Source: Campylorhamphus procurvoides (taxonomy: Eukaryota > Chordata > Aves > Passeriformes > Dendrocolaptidae). From it: a stretch of 64,000 nucleotides of DNA. Below, piece by piece: positions 1-15,100 of this stretch. Below the pieces are notes generated by a model, which was given only the letters and a program-made list of their open reading frames with translations, was not told where the DNA came from and ran no database searches. The DNA is taken from positions 186,001 to 250,000 of the forward strand of contig WBMV01005958.1 in NCBI GenBank assembly GCA_013396655.1, written 5' to 3'. The translations under genes and the position numbers were made by a program. The number at the start of each line of letters is the position of its first letter. Within the stretch, counting starts at the first letter, position 1.

Positions 1-44
1 TCATGTGTGTTTTTTTTTTTTTAAATTTTCTTTTTTCTTGATAG

Positions 45-152
45 GAGAGACTCGTATCTCTAGTATTTGGACTTTTAAAACAAAGGAAGCTAAATTTTTA
101 TGAAATATATGGAGATGAAATGATTAATACCGCAAAGAACATAATTAAGCAG
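45..152 (+). CDS. VPS54: VPS54 exon a (first in window)
   Basis: Thirty-six codons in phase 0, from acceptor ...TTGATAG to CAG/gtaagg. The translation starts [15 protein letters not shown] and ends NIIKQ, matching the middle of VPS54. The preceding T-rich stretch (10-40) is its polypyrimidine tract. Upstream exons are outside the window. Confidence 0.92.
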
Positions 153-3100
153 GTAAGGCAAACAGTTCTAATGTATCTGACAAGCTTGCCTCAACCCCTT
201 ACAGATTATTTTTTGAGTCATTAAGGACAGCTCTGTAGTATTTTGGTGGCTGATGGTCTCTCATTTAGAGCAGCTGAGCTTGCAGACACTCGGGGCTTCC
301 TGAAGCACAGAGAGGTCTGTTTGCAGGCAAGACCTTTTGGAAGGTGTAGGTAGCATAAGCACAACAAACCAGTTTTCTCTCTGTAATTACAATAGTTCTG
401 AACTTTCCTTGCTCTGAATACGTGGCTCTCTTGAATAGTATAATTGTGTAATAACAGTATATTTCATAAAATACTCCGCAACAAAACCAACACCCCGAAA
501 CCACACCAAAAAGCCTGCCCTCCAACCCTCTGAAAAGGAAAACCCCCAAGTTCTTGGTGTAAACACAGCAGAGAATCAAAGAACATGCCAGTCAAATTCC
601 CAGCAAAGGCTACAGAAAACATTGCTTGCCTTAGTGTTAACACACTTAGTGTAGGCACATGATTAAAAAGTTGGAAAACATCCTTGCCTTTTGCTGAGAG
701 AGCAAGGTGAAGTAATGAAGAAGGTAGGAAAAAAGTACTTACCTTTAAAAAAAGTCATTAATGTGGTGGTTTGCCATTTCGGATAGTGTTATTGTTCAAG
801 GCTAAAATCTTTGTAACTAAAACCAACCTTCAAAATAAGTTCACATTTCTTCTTTGGGGGAAAGTGTATGGACTAGTTTTGGATAGTGACATGATGGTTT
901 TTGTTTGCAAACAGAAACATAGACTGATTTTTGAGTGTGTGTTTGGTACTGTTAATTTTATTCATCTTGTTTGTCTGCACACCTGTGTAAGAATATTGTG
1001 CAAGAGGTGGGTTTTTTCCCTAAAAATGCATGATTTATTTCAAGAGTTATGCTCTGGTGTGCTATGGGCTCCCTCTTATATCTCAAAGGCTGAGAGATAA
1101 GTGCTGAGTTTGCCGTCTCCTGTACTCATTAGTATAGTCTGTTATGTTGTGATATGCTGGGAGCCTAGTTTTAAAAAGTTTGGATTTATATTTTTAATAT
1201 TGTTAATTGAAGGGGTTTGGCTCAAATTTGCTCTCCCAGTCCCCTTCATATTGCAGACCCATTCTGCTGGGGATATTTGTGTTTTTGTTGAATTTTTCAG
1301 GTGTCACCTCTGCTCAATAATAGGCAAAGTTTAATCAACTTCAGCGTAAATTTCTGTTGAATAAGGAAAGTAAGACAGGATTGGAGTATTTCTGTGTGGT
1401 TTGTGCAACACTTTCCTGTTGTGGCCTGTTGTATCAACTCTTAAGGATACTTTTCCTTAATAAAGGAAACTTTGCTTGCCACACCTCCAATGTGCTTCCT
1501 CTTCAAATGCATTGCTGGACTGTTCTGGTCAGTGCTTTTTAGTAGCTGTTTATTGCCAGGCAGGTGAAAGGACAGAGGTTTGTAAGCACTGAACACACAA
1601 TTCACACACGGGGCAGGGTGTGTTCTTGAAGAACAACGCGCCTGTTCTTCTGCAGAAGCCTCTGAACTGACCACTGTTAGACAGAACACAGGTAAAGTCT
1701 ATGTGGCATTAGATGGCAACCCTCAGTCACCAGTGAAATGGCTGTCAAGCCATGTGTTTGGAATGAAAATTGATTGTTCTGGGGACCTGAAGAATCTGGC
1801 CAGTTTTGTGGGTTACACTTGCTTTTGGGGGGTTTCTTTTGGGTTTTTTTTTTTGCTTGTCTGTAGAGAAACAAGTTGTTAAAGTGATATATTTATATCT
1901 TCCCTTAATTATTTGACTTCTCCTTGTTTAACTTGAGGCTTATTATATATTTTATGAAACTCAGCAGCAGTTAGAAAGAAGCTAAGATCTTGTTTTGTTT
2001 TTTTCCCCTTAAAATTTGGCAGTGTGTGGTTAATACGGTGTCGCAGATAGAAGAAATAGATACAGAAGTGGTTGTTAAGTAAGTATGCAGACAGATTTAT
2101 TTTTTTAATTATTTTTTGGTGATGGGTGGGGATAGGATGTTTTTTAGCACAGATGAATTTGCTGTTCTTATTTCTGCTTAAATTTCCCTGTAATTAAGGA
2201 TTATCCTTCTCTTTCATCTTAAGCCTCTGCTTCTGTCTGCCTCGGTGAGGATACTTTTTTCCCCTTCTCATTCAGATTCTAATGTTACCTTAAATTTACC
2301 TTTAAAATAAATACTAAAATTCTGTGAGTCTCACTGAATGAAGCATATCTCTCTTGAATATATATCCACTTGTAAACATTCCTTGTTGTCATAATCTGGG
2401 ATTTTCTATTAAGACATACCAGTAGTTTCAGTTCTTTCTGCATGACTGAGGAGTTGTCCAGAGGGGAGATCAGACAACTTCATCCCTAGAAATGGCCCTT
2501 CAGGAACCTCACAAAGCCCAGCAAAGGCAAATGCAGTAGCAGAGGTGGAGCTGGAGCCAGGCTCCTCTTGGGGGTGTGCAGGGGAAGGACAAGGGGCAGT
2601 GGGTGCAAGATGAAAGATAAGAAAGCCCAGTTAAATCTTAGGAAAAACCTGTTCCCTCTAAGGATGCTCAAACACTAGAACAGGGGCCCAGAGAAGCTGT
2701 GGGATCTCTGTTCTGGGACGTGGTCAAGCTTTAACTGGGCAGGGCCCAGAGCAACCCAGCCTAGCTGGACCTGCCTTGAGCAGGGCTTGGCCAAGGCAGC
2801 TCCAGAGGCCCCCTGGGCTCCAGAGGCCCCTGCCAGCTTCTGTTTTTTCTATGGCTTTATGATTCCCTTGACTCAGCAAAGTGTTACCCCAAGGTAATAA
2901 AAATAGTCTAGCTGATAAAGCAAAGTGAGTGGCAGAATCTGCATAGGCTTCATATCCAGATTGGGAAAAGGCTGGGCATGGGGTTGTTTTTAAACATTGG
3001 ATATTTGGTCACCGTTCTCCAATGTTTACTATTCTGCTGTTATGTCCTAACTGTGTGTTGCAGGGTTTAACTTTTATTCTCTCAATGACTTTTCTGCCCT

Positions 3101-6100
3101 TTGCCACAAACAGCTGACTTCTACTTTAATAGCAGAAGTAGTCTCATTGCAGTGCCACAAAATGGGCTTAATAACACTGTTTTTGTAACACTTACCCAAT
3201 GTTTTCTTTTGTAATGTTTTTTTCTCCCATGTAATACGTGAAAATGTTGTTAACCCCCCTCCCTAGTTTGTAACACGTATTTATCCCATGGAAAAGAGCA
3301 TTATGCCCAGGAAAAAAGCTAAATAGTAAATGTGAAGCTGTCATTTTTAATAGTGTTATCTAATTTTATATCCCTCCTTCCCCATTCCACTTATGTTGTG
3401 CTGATCATGACTGTTGTTCAGGTAATGTCTGTTGTTCTGCCACATAAAAGTCTACGTAGTTTTCCCTACATTTAGTATTCTGTTTAAAGTATGTGGGGTT
3501 TTTTCTTTATGTGCCAGTAGGCATCATGGCCAGCAAAAGGTTGTTGGTTGCTGAATATTGCTCTTTTTTTAGGCTTGCAGACCAGATGAGGATGATGAAT
3601 TTTCCTCAGTGGTTTGATTTACTGAAGGATATTTTTTCTAAATTCACGATCTTCCTCAAGAGAATAAAGGTAAGACATTCATTTACGAGGAGCTTTGCCT
3701 AGTTCAGGCATGAAAGGGAATGAAGTTACTTTCCATTAGAAGTCTCAAGACGTTGGTTTTGTTTATAAAGCTCAAATTTCTGATTGAAGGAAGGAGATGT
3801 GAATATTGACATCCAGGGCAAAAATGATTCAAGTGCTAACAAAGAGAGCAGAGGCAAAGAGATAATTATGTCTATTTTAGGCTGCTAGGTATTAGGACAG
3901 AACTTTTGTATGTGCTAGATTGGTGAAAGAAACCTCATTCTCAGAAATATCTGATATTGGTTGCCATTGGATAAATGGATCTGCCTCCAAATACAAATTA
4001 CACAATAGAAAATAAAGCCAGGATTTAGTTTAATTTTGTGGGTAAAGAAAAACTCTTCCTAGCATGAGCTTGTGGCACAGGACTTTGGTTTTGTTTTTAA
4101 TAAAAGTTGTGTCTCATTCTAGGCAACATTAAACACTATCCGTAGCGTGGTTTTCTTGGTTCTAGACAAGAACCAAAAAACCAGAGACCTGGAGGACACC
4201 TTACAAAAGAACTCTGCTAAGGAGAGCTCGGTGGACCCCGAAGTGGCTTATCTGACTCACGAGGGCATGTTCATCAGCGACGCGTTTGGCGAAGGGGAGC
4301 TCCCCCCTGCAGCAGCTGACACTACCTCTCAAAGGAACACCTCCCCAAACAGCGAGCCCTGCAGCAGCGACTCGGTCTCTGAACCTGAGGGCACCACTGA
4401 TTCCTCATCCAGCAAGGAGCAGACATCCTCTTCCGTTACTCCAGGAGGAGTAGAGATGATGTAAGTGAACTGCCCATCTCCGCTTTGCAGCGTGGCAGGG
4501 TGAAGGTGTGAGGTGCAGGTGGCTGTTTCTAATGGCACAGCACAGGAATGTGCTTTTTAGGGAAATGAAGTGTAGTGGCCGTAGAGGCTGCCATCAGTGC
4601 ACTGCTCCCAGCTCACCTTTGTTTCGTTTACTTGTCCGGTTTTCACCTCTGTGTGTACAGGGACTGATTTATGTCACAGAAAAGAGCCCCTTCTCCATAG
4701 GTCCTTCTGGGGAAGCCACTTGTGTAGAGAGCAGGAGAGATGCGGGTCTATCCTTCGTGAAAGAGAGATTGTCATGCCTTTAGCAGGCAGAGTCATCTCT
4801 GTTCCCTGTCCGTGTTCCCTATGGCTATTTCTTCTGGGTTTGGGGTTTTTTTTAAAGCTGTTTTCATGGAATGCACCTTGATAAATTCTAGAGAAAAATC
4901 TCCTGTTTGTCATTAACCATTTGACTTGCATAAATAAATAAATCCATCTCACTGCTATATAGGCAGTGCTGCCCTGGGGTGCTGCAGACTCCAGAGTTGT
5001 AACCTTTTGGCATCCTTTTATGCATCCCTGATAGGGAAAGAGAAATGAAAGGTGAAGAGGAGTCCCGGGCTACAGGGAAGAGCAGGGAAAGAGAAGGGGA
5101 TTGGATCCCAACTAGTCTAGAGCACTTTGCCAAGTGTACTAAAAATATAGCACCCAGCTATAGCTCTTGAGGAGCAAAGCTGTTTCTGAGGCTGGTTGCA
5201 TAACTTCATTCCAAAATGAAGTTGCTTCGTCCCTCTTCTGGGTTTCATTGCACCTTTGTTCTGTGTTTGGAGCAGGCTAATAAAATTACACAGAACAAAG
5301 TTAGCCAAGTTGCTGCTCTGTAGCGTTCTGAGTTTTCTCTCTGCTCTCATACTGTCAGTCCCTTGAGCTGGACCAGAAGATTGTGATCTTAACTAATGAC
5401 ATTCTTAACTAATGACATGAGCCATGAACAGCAGAGCTGAGCTACCTGCTGACCTCAAAACAGTAGACATGTCATGTGAGGTTTTTTAGAAAGCACCAGT
5501 TGAAGAGCCTGGAGTCTAAAGAGCTCATAGAATGGCAGCCTATAGATTAAGCTTGGGGGGTGTGCCAAGTATCTATTTTAGGCCTTACACTTTCATCAGA
5601 GGAAAAAGGCTGGTTTTTTATCTGTCATACGCTTTGTCATGCTTGAGTGTTACAGGAGCTGGGTAAATTTTAGCTCAGTAAATGTTAATTGCACTTATTG
5701 TATTAGTAATGACTGTATCTTCTCTTAGACCATTAATTGCAATTAGAATGTGGGTTCAAAGAAAGAGAAAAGGATGTGCAGTTATGCATTTCCTTGCTAC
5801 AGGGACTGACATGACTTTGACAATAGCTTAGAAGATCCCATGTCTACAAAGTAACTTTGATGATTAACTGACTGTCTGCATTTGACAGTTACTGCAAGGC
5901 TCTTTCCTCCTTCAACCAGTGTGCAGAAATAGTATGTTTATTCTGTAAACTGATGCTCAACCAGCTGGTTGTGTCATTTGTAGGATCAGTGACGACATGA
6001 AGCTGACTGACCTGGAACTGGTCAGGCTGGCAAACAATATTCAAGAGTTACTTTATAATGCCTCTGATATCTGCCACGATCGTTCAGTCAAGTTCCTCAT

Positions 6101-9100
6101 GGCAAGAGCAAAGGTAAGGAGTGTGGATCAGACTGCTGGTAGTGTCTCATGCTTCATGGGAATTTGCTCCCAGGTTACTGGTATAATGAGTGTTCTGAAT
6201 TGGCATTCACAATGGGAGTACAGTATCTGTTCCTGCTGCCACAGGCACTGGGTGTTAATGCTCAGAGCACACCAGTGTTAACTTACCATATCATTGTAAG
6301 GCAATGTGGGTTTCTGCTGCCTTTCTCTTTTTCCTTTTGATGTTCTGAGTTGCTGTCTTAGATACTTCATGCAGAGAATGCATATCTATGACAAGGTAGC
6401 TGCTTGCACTGTGATCTACCTTGCCTGTCCCATGTAGGGTTAATAACGTGTCTCTTAAAATACTAGTAACCCTCAGACATGCTGACTAGTTACTTCTTTA
6501 CATCTCTGATTTTTTGTGGTGCTTTGTCTCCTTACAATGGTTGTCTTTACATGTAGGATGGCTTCCTAGAGAAGCTGAATTCCAACGAGTTTGTGACTCT
6601 TTCTCGCCTGATGGAAGGCTTTATCTTGGATACGGAGCAGATCTGTGGCAGGAAGAGTATGTCCTTGCGAGGAGCCCTTCAGAGTCAAGCCAACAGATTT
6701 GTGAATAGATTTCATGAGGAGAGGAAGACAAAACTAAGGTATTTCTGGGTAGAAGATCATTGTGTTCTTCCGTGAATGATTTTATTAATCATATGCCAGC
6801 CAAACACAATCTTCTGTTGCCTAGAACACTTGTAAGCCTGTTAAGAGGAGAGGGTGGAAAAACCTGTATTAAACCCCAGTTATTACGCAGTGATTTAGAC
6901 TCTTACTGTTTTCATAACTTAATTTCTTCAAACTGGATTGTTCTAGTTACCTAAATAAGGACAGTAATGGCTACTGAAAGTACACCAGACTGACATTGAA
7001 GGGCAGCATAACTCCTTCTCAGAAGTGTAAGAATAATTCACTTTCAACTCTTTTCACAAAAAAGGAAAAGAAAACCAAACTCAAACCACTTGGGGAACAG
7101 CATTCCCAGTAACATACATCAAGTCTATTTGCTCTCATCCATCAAAAGCTGTTAAAATTTGAGTATTTACACATTGCTTCATTGGCAGTGATCTCATAAA
7201 GACCTTTATTGCCTAGTGTAGTTTTTTTGGTCCCTATGACAGATTGAATGAACACACTGTGAGATTTTTAGACCAACACAGTGTTCTGTTTTGCTGCTGC
7301 CCGCTGTTGGGGCACCCCCTTCTGATGAAGATGACTAACATAACATTTTGGGCCAGTGGCCTTTTAAAAATTGTTGTAGTTTTGATTCCACAGCATTGCA
7401 GGCAGGGGAAGCATCAAGACAAGGCATTTCTTTCTCAGCCTCCTCTCTTTTGTGTTTATAACCAGCCTGCTTTTGGACAATGAGCGCTGGAAGCAAGCTG
7501 AAGTTCCTGCCGAGTTTCAGGACCTTGTTGATTCGGTGTCAGATGGCAGAATTTCTCTCCCTGAAAAAAAACCATCAGGTGTGTAACTTGCAGTCCTACC
7601 ATGAAATGAATTTATCATCAGCCAGTTCTGCTATTGAATGCTGATGGACATATTCTGATGTCACTCTTGGTCTGTGTTTGCTCACTGTCTTCTGGTGTTC
7701 GGGGGAGATCAGAAGGAAGTTGGTATCTTTTTTTTTTATTTATTCTTTTCTGTTACTGATGTTGAAACTTCTTGTGCTGAGGTTGAAAGATGATTTATTT
7801 ATTTACTGAAAACACCCAGAAGTGTTAGCACAGGGAGTGAACTACCTTTTCATGCAAGTGTTCCCAGTGTAGAGGCTTACAGTCTTTGCACAAATTCAAT
7901 CATTTCTCAGAACATGCCACTGAAGAATTGCCAGGGACTGAGGAGCACGTGCATGTGCTCAGCCCTCCTTGTGTGAAACAAGGCTTGCTTCTTCCCACTG
8001 CTTCATTTGCCAGTTCCAGTGAAAGGCAGCATGCCATGTGGCTGCTCATGGAAGGGAAAACTCATGTTCATTCAATTATTTACCTTGCCACAGAAACCTC
8101 ATTTGACCTCAGAGAAGACACTTTTTCTTCTCGTGCCCCATTTCCCCACGTGCACAGTGGGAATACTTAATGTGTTCTTACCTCGTGGGGAAACTCGTCC
8201 AACATTTCAGTGAGGGATGTGTGTGAATATCTAGAAGAGGAAGGAAACTTACAGAGAGAGGGGGGAAAATGGCCATAGGTTAGAAGGAAAAAAATACAGT
8301 GGTATCATGGTGGGGAAGCCCTGACCTCCCAAATGGAATATAGCAGATACAGAGAGCGGATTAGGCAATAATCACTCCAGTTATGGAACACAACCCCAAA
8401 ATATGTTCCTCAACTGTTGCTCTCAAAATAACCTCTTGCAGCTTCCTTCAGGCAGATAATTTAGCATGAACAACTGCATCAAGAAGAGCTTCTATGAAGC
8501 CTGAAGAAGTGATTTGAAGCTAAAATATTAATATACACAGCAAATCACTTGAGAATGTATAGTAGAAAACCTAGTGACTTTTTCCATTCTTCTTCTGTTT
8601 CTAACCTGTTGGGTTTGGAGTTTTTAAGACCATAATGACTGTGGGACTTTGTTGGATTTTTGACCTAAAATCACAGCATATGATAATGTAACTTTATGGG
8701 TTGTAATAGGTATGATGGGTGATCAACTACCTAGTAAATACTGTAAAACAGAGCAGCACTTCAAAGATTGAATGTGGGTTTTTTCAAACCTTAACAAGTG
8801 AACATTGCATTTTTATAAGTAGCATTTTTGCCCTTGTTTTTGGTTCAACTCATTCCCTTTCCTGTCTTTTTAAAATGTCTAGCTACTGAAGAAAGAAAGG
8901 CAGCTGAATTCCTTATTGTTGAAGGACAAAAATATGCAACAGTTGGGTAAGATGCACTCTTTTCTCTTACTAGTGTGTTAGTTGGCAAGAACTTTTCAGT
9001 AGAACTGTGATGAATGCTAACAGCTTTAGTGATCTTATTTAACTTTAAAATCCCTCTCCTTTCACAGACCAATTTCCCTTTACTTCCCAAACAGTTAAAA

Positions 9101-12100
9101 AACTCTTCTCTACATTGAAATGCTACTCTTTCTCTGAGTGATTAGCTTGAAATTTATCATTTTATTTGAATTTTTTTTTCCCTTTATTTCATGAAAACAC
9201 ATAGTCGTGAAAATACATGTTTTTCTTCACAGCACATTTATTTCTTGCAATCTAGGTTCTCTCTGGCAAAAATTGTGGACTCCTGTAACAGTTTGGGAGG
9301 AAAGGGACTTTTAAAAGTCATTTAGTCCACCCTCCATGTAATAAGCAGGGACATCCTCCACTAGATAGACCAGGTTGCTCAGAGCCCTGTCCAACCTGAC
9401 CTTGAGTGTTCCCAGGGATGGGGCACCTGCTGCCTTTCTGGGCAGCCTCTGCCAGTGTTTCACCACCCTCACTGTAAAAAAATTCCTTCCTTATATCTAG
9501 TCTGTATCTACCCTCCTTTGCTTTTAAACTATTGCTCCTTGACCTTTCACCACAGGACCAACTAAAAAGTTTGTCCTCACCTGTCCTATGAGTGTTCTGT
9601 AAGTACTAAAAGGCCGCAGAAAGGTCTCCTTGGAGCCCTCTATTCTCCAGGCTGAACAGCACCAAAATGCATGAGTCCCCTTCTGAAAACTGCTTATCTT
9701 ATTCAGAATAAGATATGGGCCATCTCAGAAGCTGCATACACTATGTCTTGGCACCCTGGTTGCTTTGAATTGGAAAGTAGTTTCTTAGAGCTGGTTATAT
9801 CAAAGACATCTTAAAATATACTACACTCACATACTTCTTTCATTTAAAAGCATGCTGTGTTTCTAAAGAGTGTGAAGCTTCAGCATTAAATATGCACGAG
9901 AGGGAGTAAAACCTGGAAGATCTCGCTCTCCAGAGTCCTAACATCAATTTACCCACACTTAAAAGTTGTGATGTACAGAATATCTTGGACCAGCTGTCAT
10001 TTTATGAGTTGCTTCATGATGATGCGTCATTGTTCGTTAGAAACAGAGGCTGATGGCTGGGAACTTCTGTGCCAGCCAAGTGATATCACTGCAGAAGAGA
10101 GCGTTTCAGGTTGAGTAGGAGCATTGCTTTAAAGGAGAACATTTACTTAATATATGATGTGTTTGATAATCCATCTGTGCTCATTTGAAACTTGTTATAT
10201 TTAGCTCTGTGAAGCAATTGTGGTGCGAGTTATTTGTTTCAGTTCTACACACCTCTACACAGCTATATTGTGTTTAATCAAATAAAAGGCATTCATCAGA
10301 AATGCCTAGATGTTCACAAAACATTCTCCAGGTGTGTATTTTCAGTTGACTTTTCATCACCCTTCTGTACTCTACTGCCTAAAGGAAGAAAGAGATTTAG
10401 CTCTTTGAAATATTAGCATATCTACTCTAAACATTTGACCTTGCCTCAGTTTTCCTGCCTTCTGTGTATTTGAACTCAAAAGGAGCATGCCTGCTCTATG
10501 TGGAGCCTTCATAATTCCGCCCAGTAGCTCCCAAATTCTCCAGTGCCTGCTGACTTCAGGAGAAGTTACAGGTGTTGAGCATCTTTGAATATTTGGTGCT
10601 ATTTCTTCGCTGCTGCCTTCTCTCTTTTATTTATTACGTATTATTTCAGCATTTATTACATATTTTTCAGAGATTTTTCTCTCATATAAAGTACTTTTTT
10701 CCACGTACCACCTTTTGGAATGAGTATTCATTGTAACAATCTTTATATATATCTTTTATATTTTACTTCTCCTTCACCTCAGTTAGTGGGTTTATTCAAT
10801 GCTATAATCTCTAGCATTGGGTAGCTTTCTGTCAACATGACTGACCTGTGTTTGAGTTTTCAACATCTTTTGTGCCCTGAGATGACATTTGGCTGTTTCC
10901 TCTCTTGCAGGACAGTATTGCTTCTAATAAGAATAATCCTTGAGTACTGCCAGTGTGTGGATAACATTCCTTCCATCACCACTGACATGCTGACCCGCCT
11001 GTCTGATTTACTGAAGGTATGACTCTAGATGTGCCACCTGGGCTAAGCAGGGGCAGTCAGGGTGGGCAAATGTCTTACTCTCTAATGCTCACGTGTTTTT
11101 ATGGTTTCATATAAATTGTCTAGAAATCATTGTGTTTGCTACTGTGCTATAAGGAAGCCCTTTATGCCAAAAGCATTAAAGATGCAATCTGTTGTGTGAA
11201 TTATCCTTGGGAGGGCTGTCTTTCCTCTTGTTCACCTTCAATATTGGAAATCTCATGTAGTAGTGTTTTAAATAGCTGCCTGTCCTTCAGGCTGGGTGTA
11301 GGATTAGTTCTGCTGCAGAAAAAGTGATTTGATCCCAGATGCCACAGAAATATATCTGTACTGAGGAAGGAAACAAGCCCCTTGGTTTTTACAAATCAGT
11401 AGAGCTGTAGTCAGTAGAAGCATGAAAAATAGTATGGGATGGAGCTTCTGTTGTAAAATGTAAAGATGATAACACACCAGGACCTCTTTCTCATTTATTT
11501 CTCACTAGAGAAGAGGAAGGCTGGTAAAGCCCAGATACTGCAAGGTAATATTTGTAAACAATAATAAAAGGAACACATTAATGCACCTTTTAAAACTGTT
11601 GGGTGTGTATATATATATACACACATACATATATCTATCTGTAAAGGCTCCAAAGCCTAGCAGTTAATTTATGCCAAGGTTTTCACTTGTGTCTTTGCCC
11701 ACAAAGGTTATATCAGGTATTAGAGTTCTGAACGTGAGCATAATCAATAAAAGATACAGATTTTGCTCTCCAGAAGTATATTTTGCATAAGGTAGGTGAC
11801 AGGGAAGGGGAAACACCTTCTAGGAGATGGACCTTGAAATAATTTTCCTGTTGGTAGTTCCTATTTGAATAAAGATGCAGGAACACTCCTCCCTGCAGTC
11901 ATCATTGATTCATCCACAAACCTCCCCCTTTAAAAACACTATCCCAGGCAGATCAGTCTGACTGGGCCTGCCCCTCTTCACCTTCTCCAGCTGCTGCTTT
12001 ACTCAGGAATTGTCACCTTCTGAATTAGGTGGAATGGCAGCAGATGCCTCAAATTTGGCAAGACTTGCATCTCTGTCACTTCTCCCTCCTTACCTTATTT

Positions 12101-15100
12101 TGTTGTAGCTCTTTCATTTGTGTTTTATTTCTTGGTATTCATGTGCAGTTTAGTTACTATATTTCCTACCTGTCACATGGTGCTGTCAGTTGGAGAAATG
12201 TCAAGAACAACTAGCAGAAACAAAAGCTTGTTTATTACACTTTGAACAAAATAGAGCCACTTGAGGTGTCCTGACAGGTCGCTACACTGTTTGTTTGACA
12301 ACAGTCAGAGCTACCAAACTTTGAGGGTAGCAAGAGCTAGACTTTTTTGTGACAGAAAATGGAAAGCATTCCCAGGTGACGAAATTCCAGGGCAGTTTTG
12401 AACTATGGCTGCAACCTTAGTGAAATGACACTGGTGTATGGGCAAAATCATAGAATCATTTATATTGGAAAAGACCTCTAAGATCAGTTGAGTCCAGTCA
12501 TTAAATGAACATTGTGAGGTCCACCACTAAACCATGTCCTCAAGTGCCACATCTACAAATCTAAATACCTTCAGGGATGGTGACTCCACCGCTGTCCTGG
12601 GCAGGCTGTTCCAGTGCTGGACAACTCTTAGAGTACAGAGATTTTCGCTAATATCCAAACTAAACCTTCCCTGGCACAACTTGAGGCCGTTTCCTCTTGT
12701 CACTTGTTGCTTGGGAGAAGAGACTGACCCCCACCTGGCTACATCTTCCTTTCAGAGTGTCATAGAGAGTGATAAGGTCTCCCCTGAGCCTCCTTTTCTA
12801 CAGGCTGAGCCCCACCTTCAGCTCCCTCAGCTGCTCCTCATTCAACTTGTGCTCCCAGGCCCTTCCCCAGCTCTGTTGCCCTCCCCTGGATTCACACCAG
12901 CATCTCAACCTCTTTCTTGTTGTGAGGGGCCCAAACTGAACACACAGTTGTAATTACTGGATTGTTTAGATGGTGCAGACAAGAGAAGGCTCCTGGCCAT
13001 GTGCTGGGCACAGAAATACTTTCCTCCCAGCAGGCACAAGGAGGGGGTGTTGCTCTTTTGCTGTTTGAGACCTGCTGCTTCCTCACTGCTCTCTCTGCAA
13101 CAGGTCACCTGGGAACAGAATCATACCCACAAAAGGCAGGGGGGAGAATGTGTGTCCATCATCCTTTATAGACCAAGTTTTTAATGGTCTGCCTCACAGT
13201 TAACACTAACCTGAGATAAATATCTCAGAGGAGCTTAGGCTATGTGAGATACAGCTATCTTTGGCTTCGTGGTTCTACTTCTAAAGTCCAGAGACATAAG
13301 AAAAGGTCTTGCTTTTCTGCGGAAGGTGAAGTGAGTGTCAGACAGTTCATGCCCTGACCTCTGTCTGAGAGCAGTGTAGGTTATGCCTCCCTCAGGGGTC
13401 AGGGGTCACATGTAGCTCTGGTTCAGCTGTAGTGTGAGGTCTGGATTGCTTTTCTGGCCCTGGATACGCCCCTCTGGCAGCCCAGAGTTGGAAGTATGTG
13501 GTTCAAAGTATGTCCTCTGTGGGCTTGTGTTTTGTGACTGATTGCAGGCAATAGCCAGAAAAATTATTTCTTCTTTTTACCCAAGGAGTACTGAAATTTT
13601 TGGGTTTGTTCCTGCCTTATCATGAAGCAAGACCTGTGAAGCAGGATTGTGTCCCCCAAAAAAAGGAGGTCTATATGAGGGAAATCCTTTGTGTTGCAGA
13701 CACAAGCTGCAGGGCAGCCTTGTCACAATTTCTTCTCAATCTTCAGGTGTATGAGAAAGGGTCAGCTCTCTAAGTTTTGCCTTCCAGTTTCCATCCTAGA
13801 GTCAACAGACAGTTCTGTTCAAACATGAGCCCTGGGACTTCTGCTCTCCATTCCGTGCAGGAACTGGGGACAGCAGCAATGGCTCTTGTACTGCATCACC
13901 TGGGCCAGTCTGGAATCTCTGGTGTCTGAAGCTGGGTGATGAAGCAGAATTCCAGTGTAAGACACAAGATGCTGACAGCAACTGTCTTACTGTCCAGAGA
14001 CATTGCTGCCCTATCAGAGTGTTTCCACTCTGATACTACACATCTACTGAAGAGAACTAGCAAGATCCTTACCCTTTGCCCCATCCAAGGTCCTGGGTTG
14101 TTTTATAGATTTCTGGTATGAGACTGTTCTTATGTACAGCTTTCAAAGGAAGGCTGAACATGGCTGGTCTGCAGCAAGTCTGTCTTGCTGCTTTTCTTTG
14201 ATTCTGAGAGAAACCTCACCTAAAGGTCTCATAGAGAAGCAGAAATTAGTCCTTGAATTGAAATTGCTGAGTATCTAGCTGTGTTTTTAATAGCAGTATT
14301 TCTGCTTCCCATTGCTGAAGCAGAAATAAAGCACTCCCTTGAGTGCTTTAGCATAAGCTGAGTCAAAAAACACTGGGCCAGTGATGACTGAATGTGGTTA
14401 AAAATGTCCTTTTGTCTTACTAGTTAATAGTCATGGAATCCTCTGGACTAAGGAATATGTGAAACTCTTAAACTGGTCTTCATGATATTTTGTTAATCTT
14501 GCAAAATGCTATTGGTAGTATTCCTAAACTGTGGTTATGTATAGTTGATAAAGAGTCAGCATGTATTTTGTCTTTTTTCTTTGTCACAGTATTTCAACTC
14601 TAGAAGTTGCCAACTAGTGCTTGGAGCTGGTGCATTACAAGTTGTTGGTTTGAAAACAATCACTACAAAAAACCTAGGTATGGATTTCTATATTTAAAAT
14701 GTCAAAGCTTGTTCTCCTGCATGTTAAAAAAAACAGAAATGTAAAAAGCCCTAAACGTTTATGATGTTATGTTTGAGTTTTGGTGCCATGCAGGGACACA
14801 GAGGCTTGCCCAGTTCCATGTTGCAGAAGAGTCTTGACATTCTACTCTAGACCTGCAGTTTTAAAGTATCTCCTGAAATTAAGAGCATTTGATTAATGGG
14901 TTGAAACAGGTGTCTTAACTTATAGTTCCCATATTTTAGGGTTTCCTGATTACCAGCCTGTATTTCCCTTTAGGAAAGGGAACAGCTTGAGGAGGACTTG
15001 AGAGGCTGCACCCCAAGGGGCTGTGAGCTGTAGCTGGGTCAGGGTTTTGCTGCAGAACACTCGGCCAGTGTGGTGACCATGGTACCACTGTGTGTCTTCC

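Larger units (their letters stand above)
1890..2850 (+). repeat. Source copy of inverted VPS54 duplicon
   Basis: This span (intron end, exon 2023-2078, intron start, CR1-like element) is collinear with the reverse complement of about 50980-51880. Shared blocks include the GATGGGTGGGGATAG stretch near 2120-2135, the block around 2480-2580 and the ends near 2840. Similarity fades at about 1890 and 2850, so the edges are approximate. It is the source because it carries the functional VPS54 exon. Confidence 0.85.

Noticed and set aside
12534..12953. 139-codon + strand ORF
   Set aside because: It is the antisense reading of a CR1 fragment (12447-12952).
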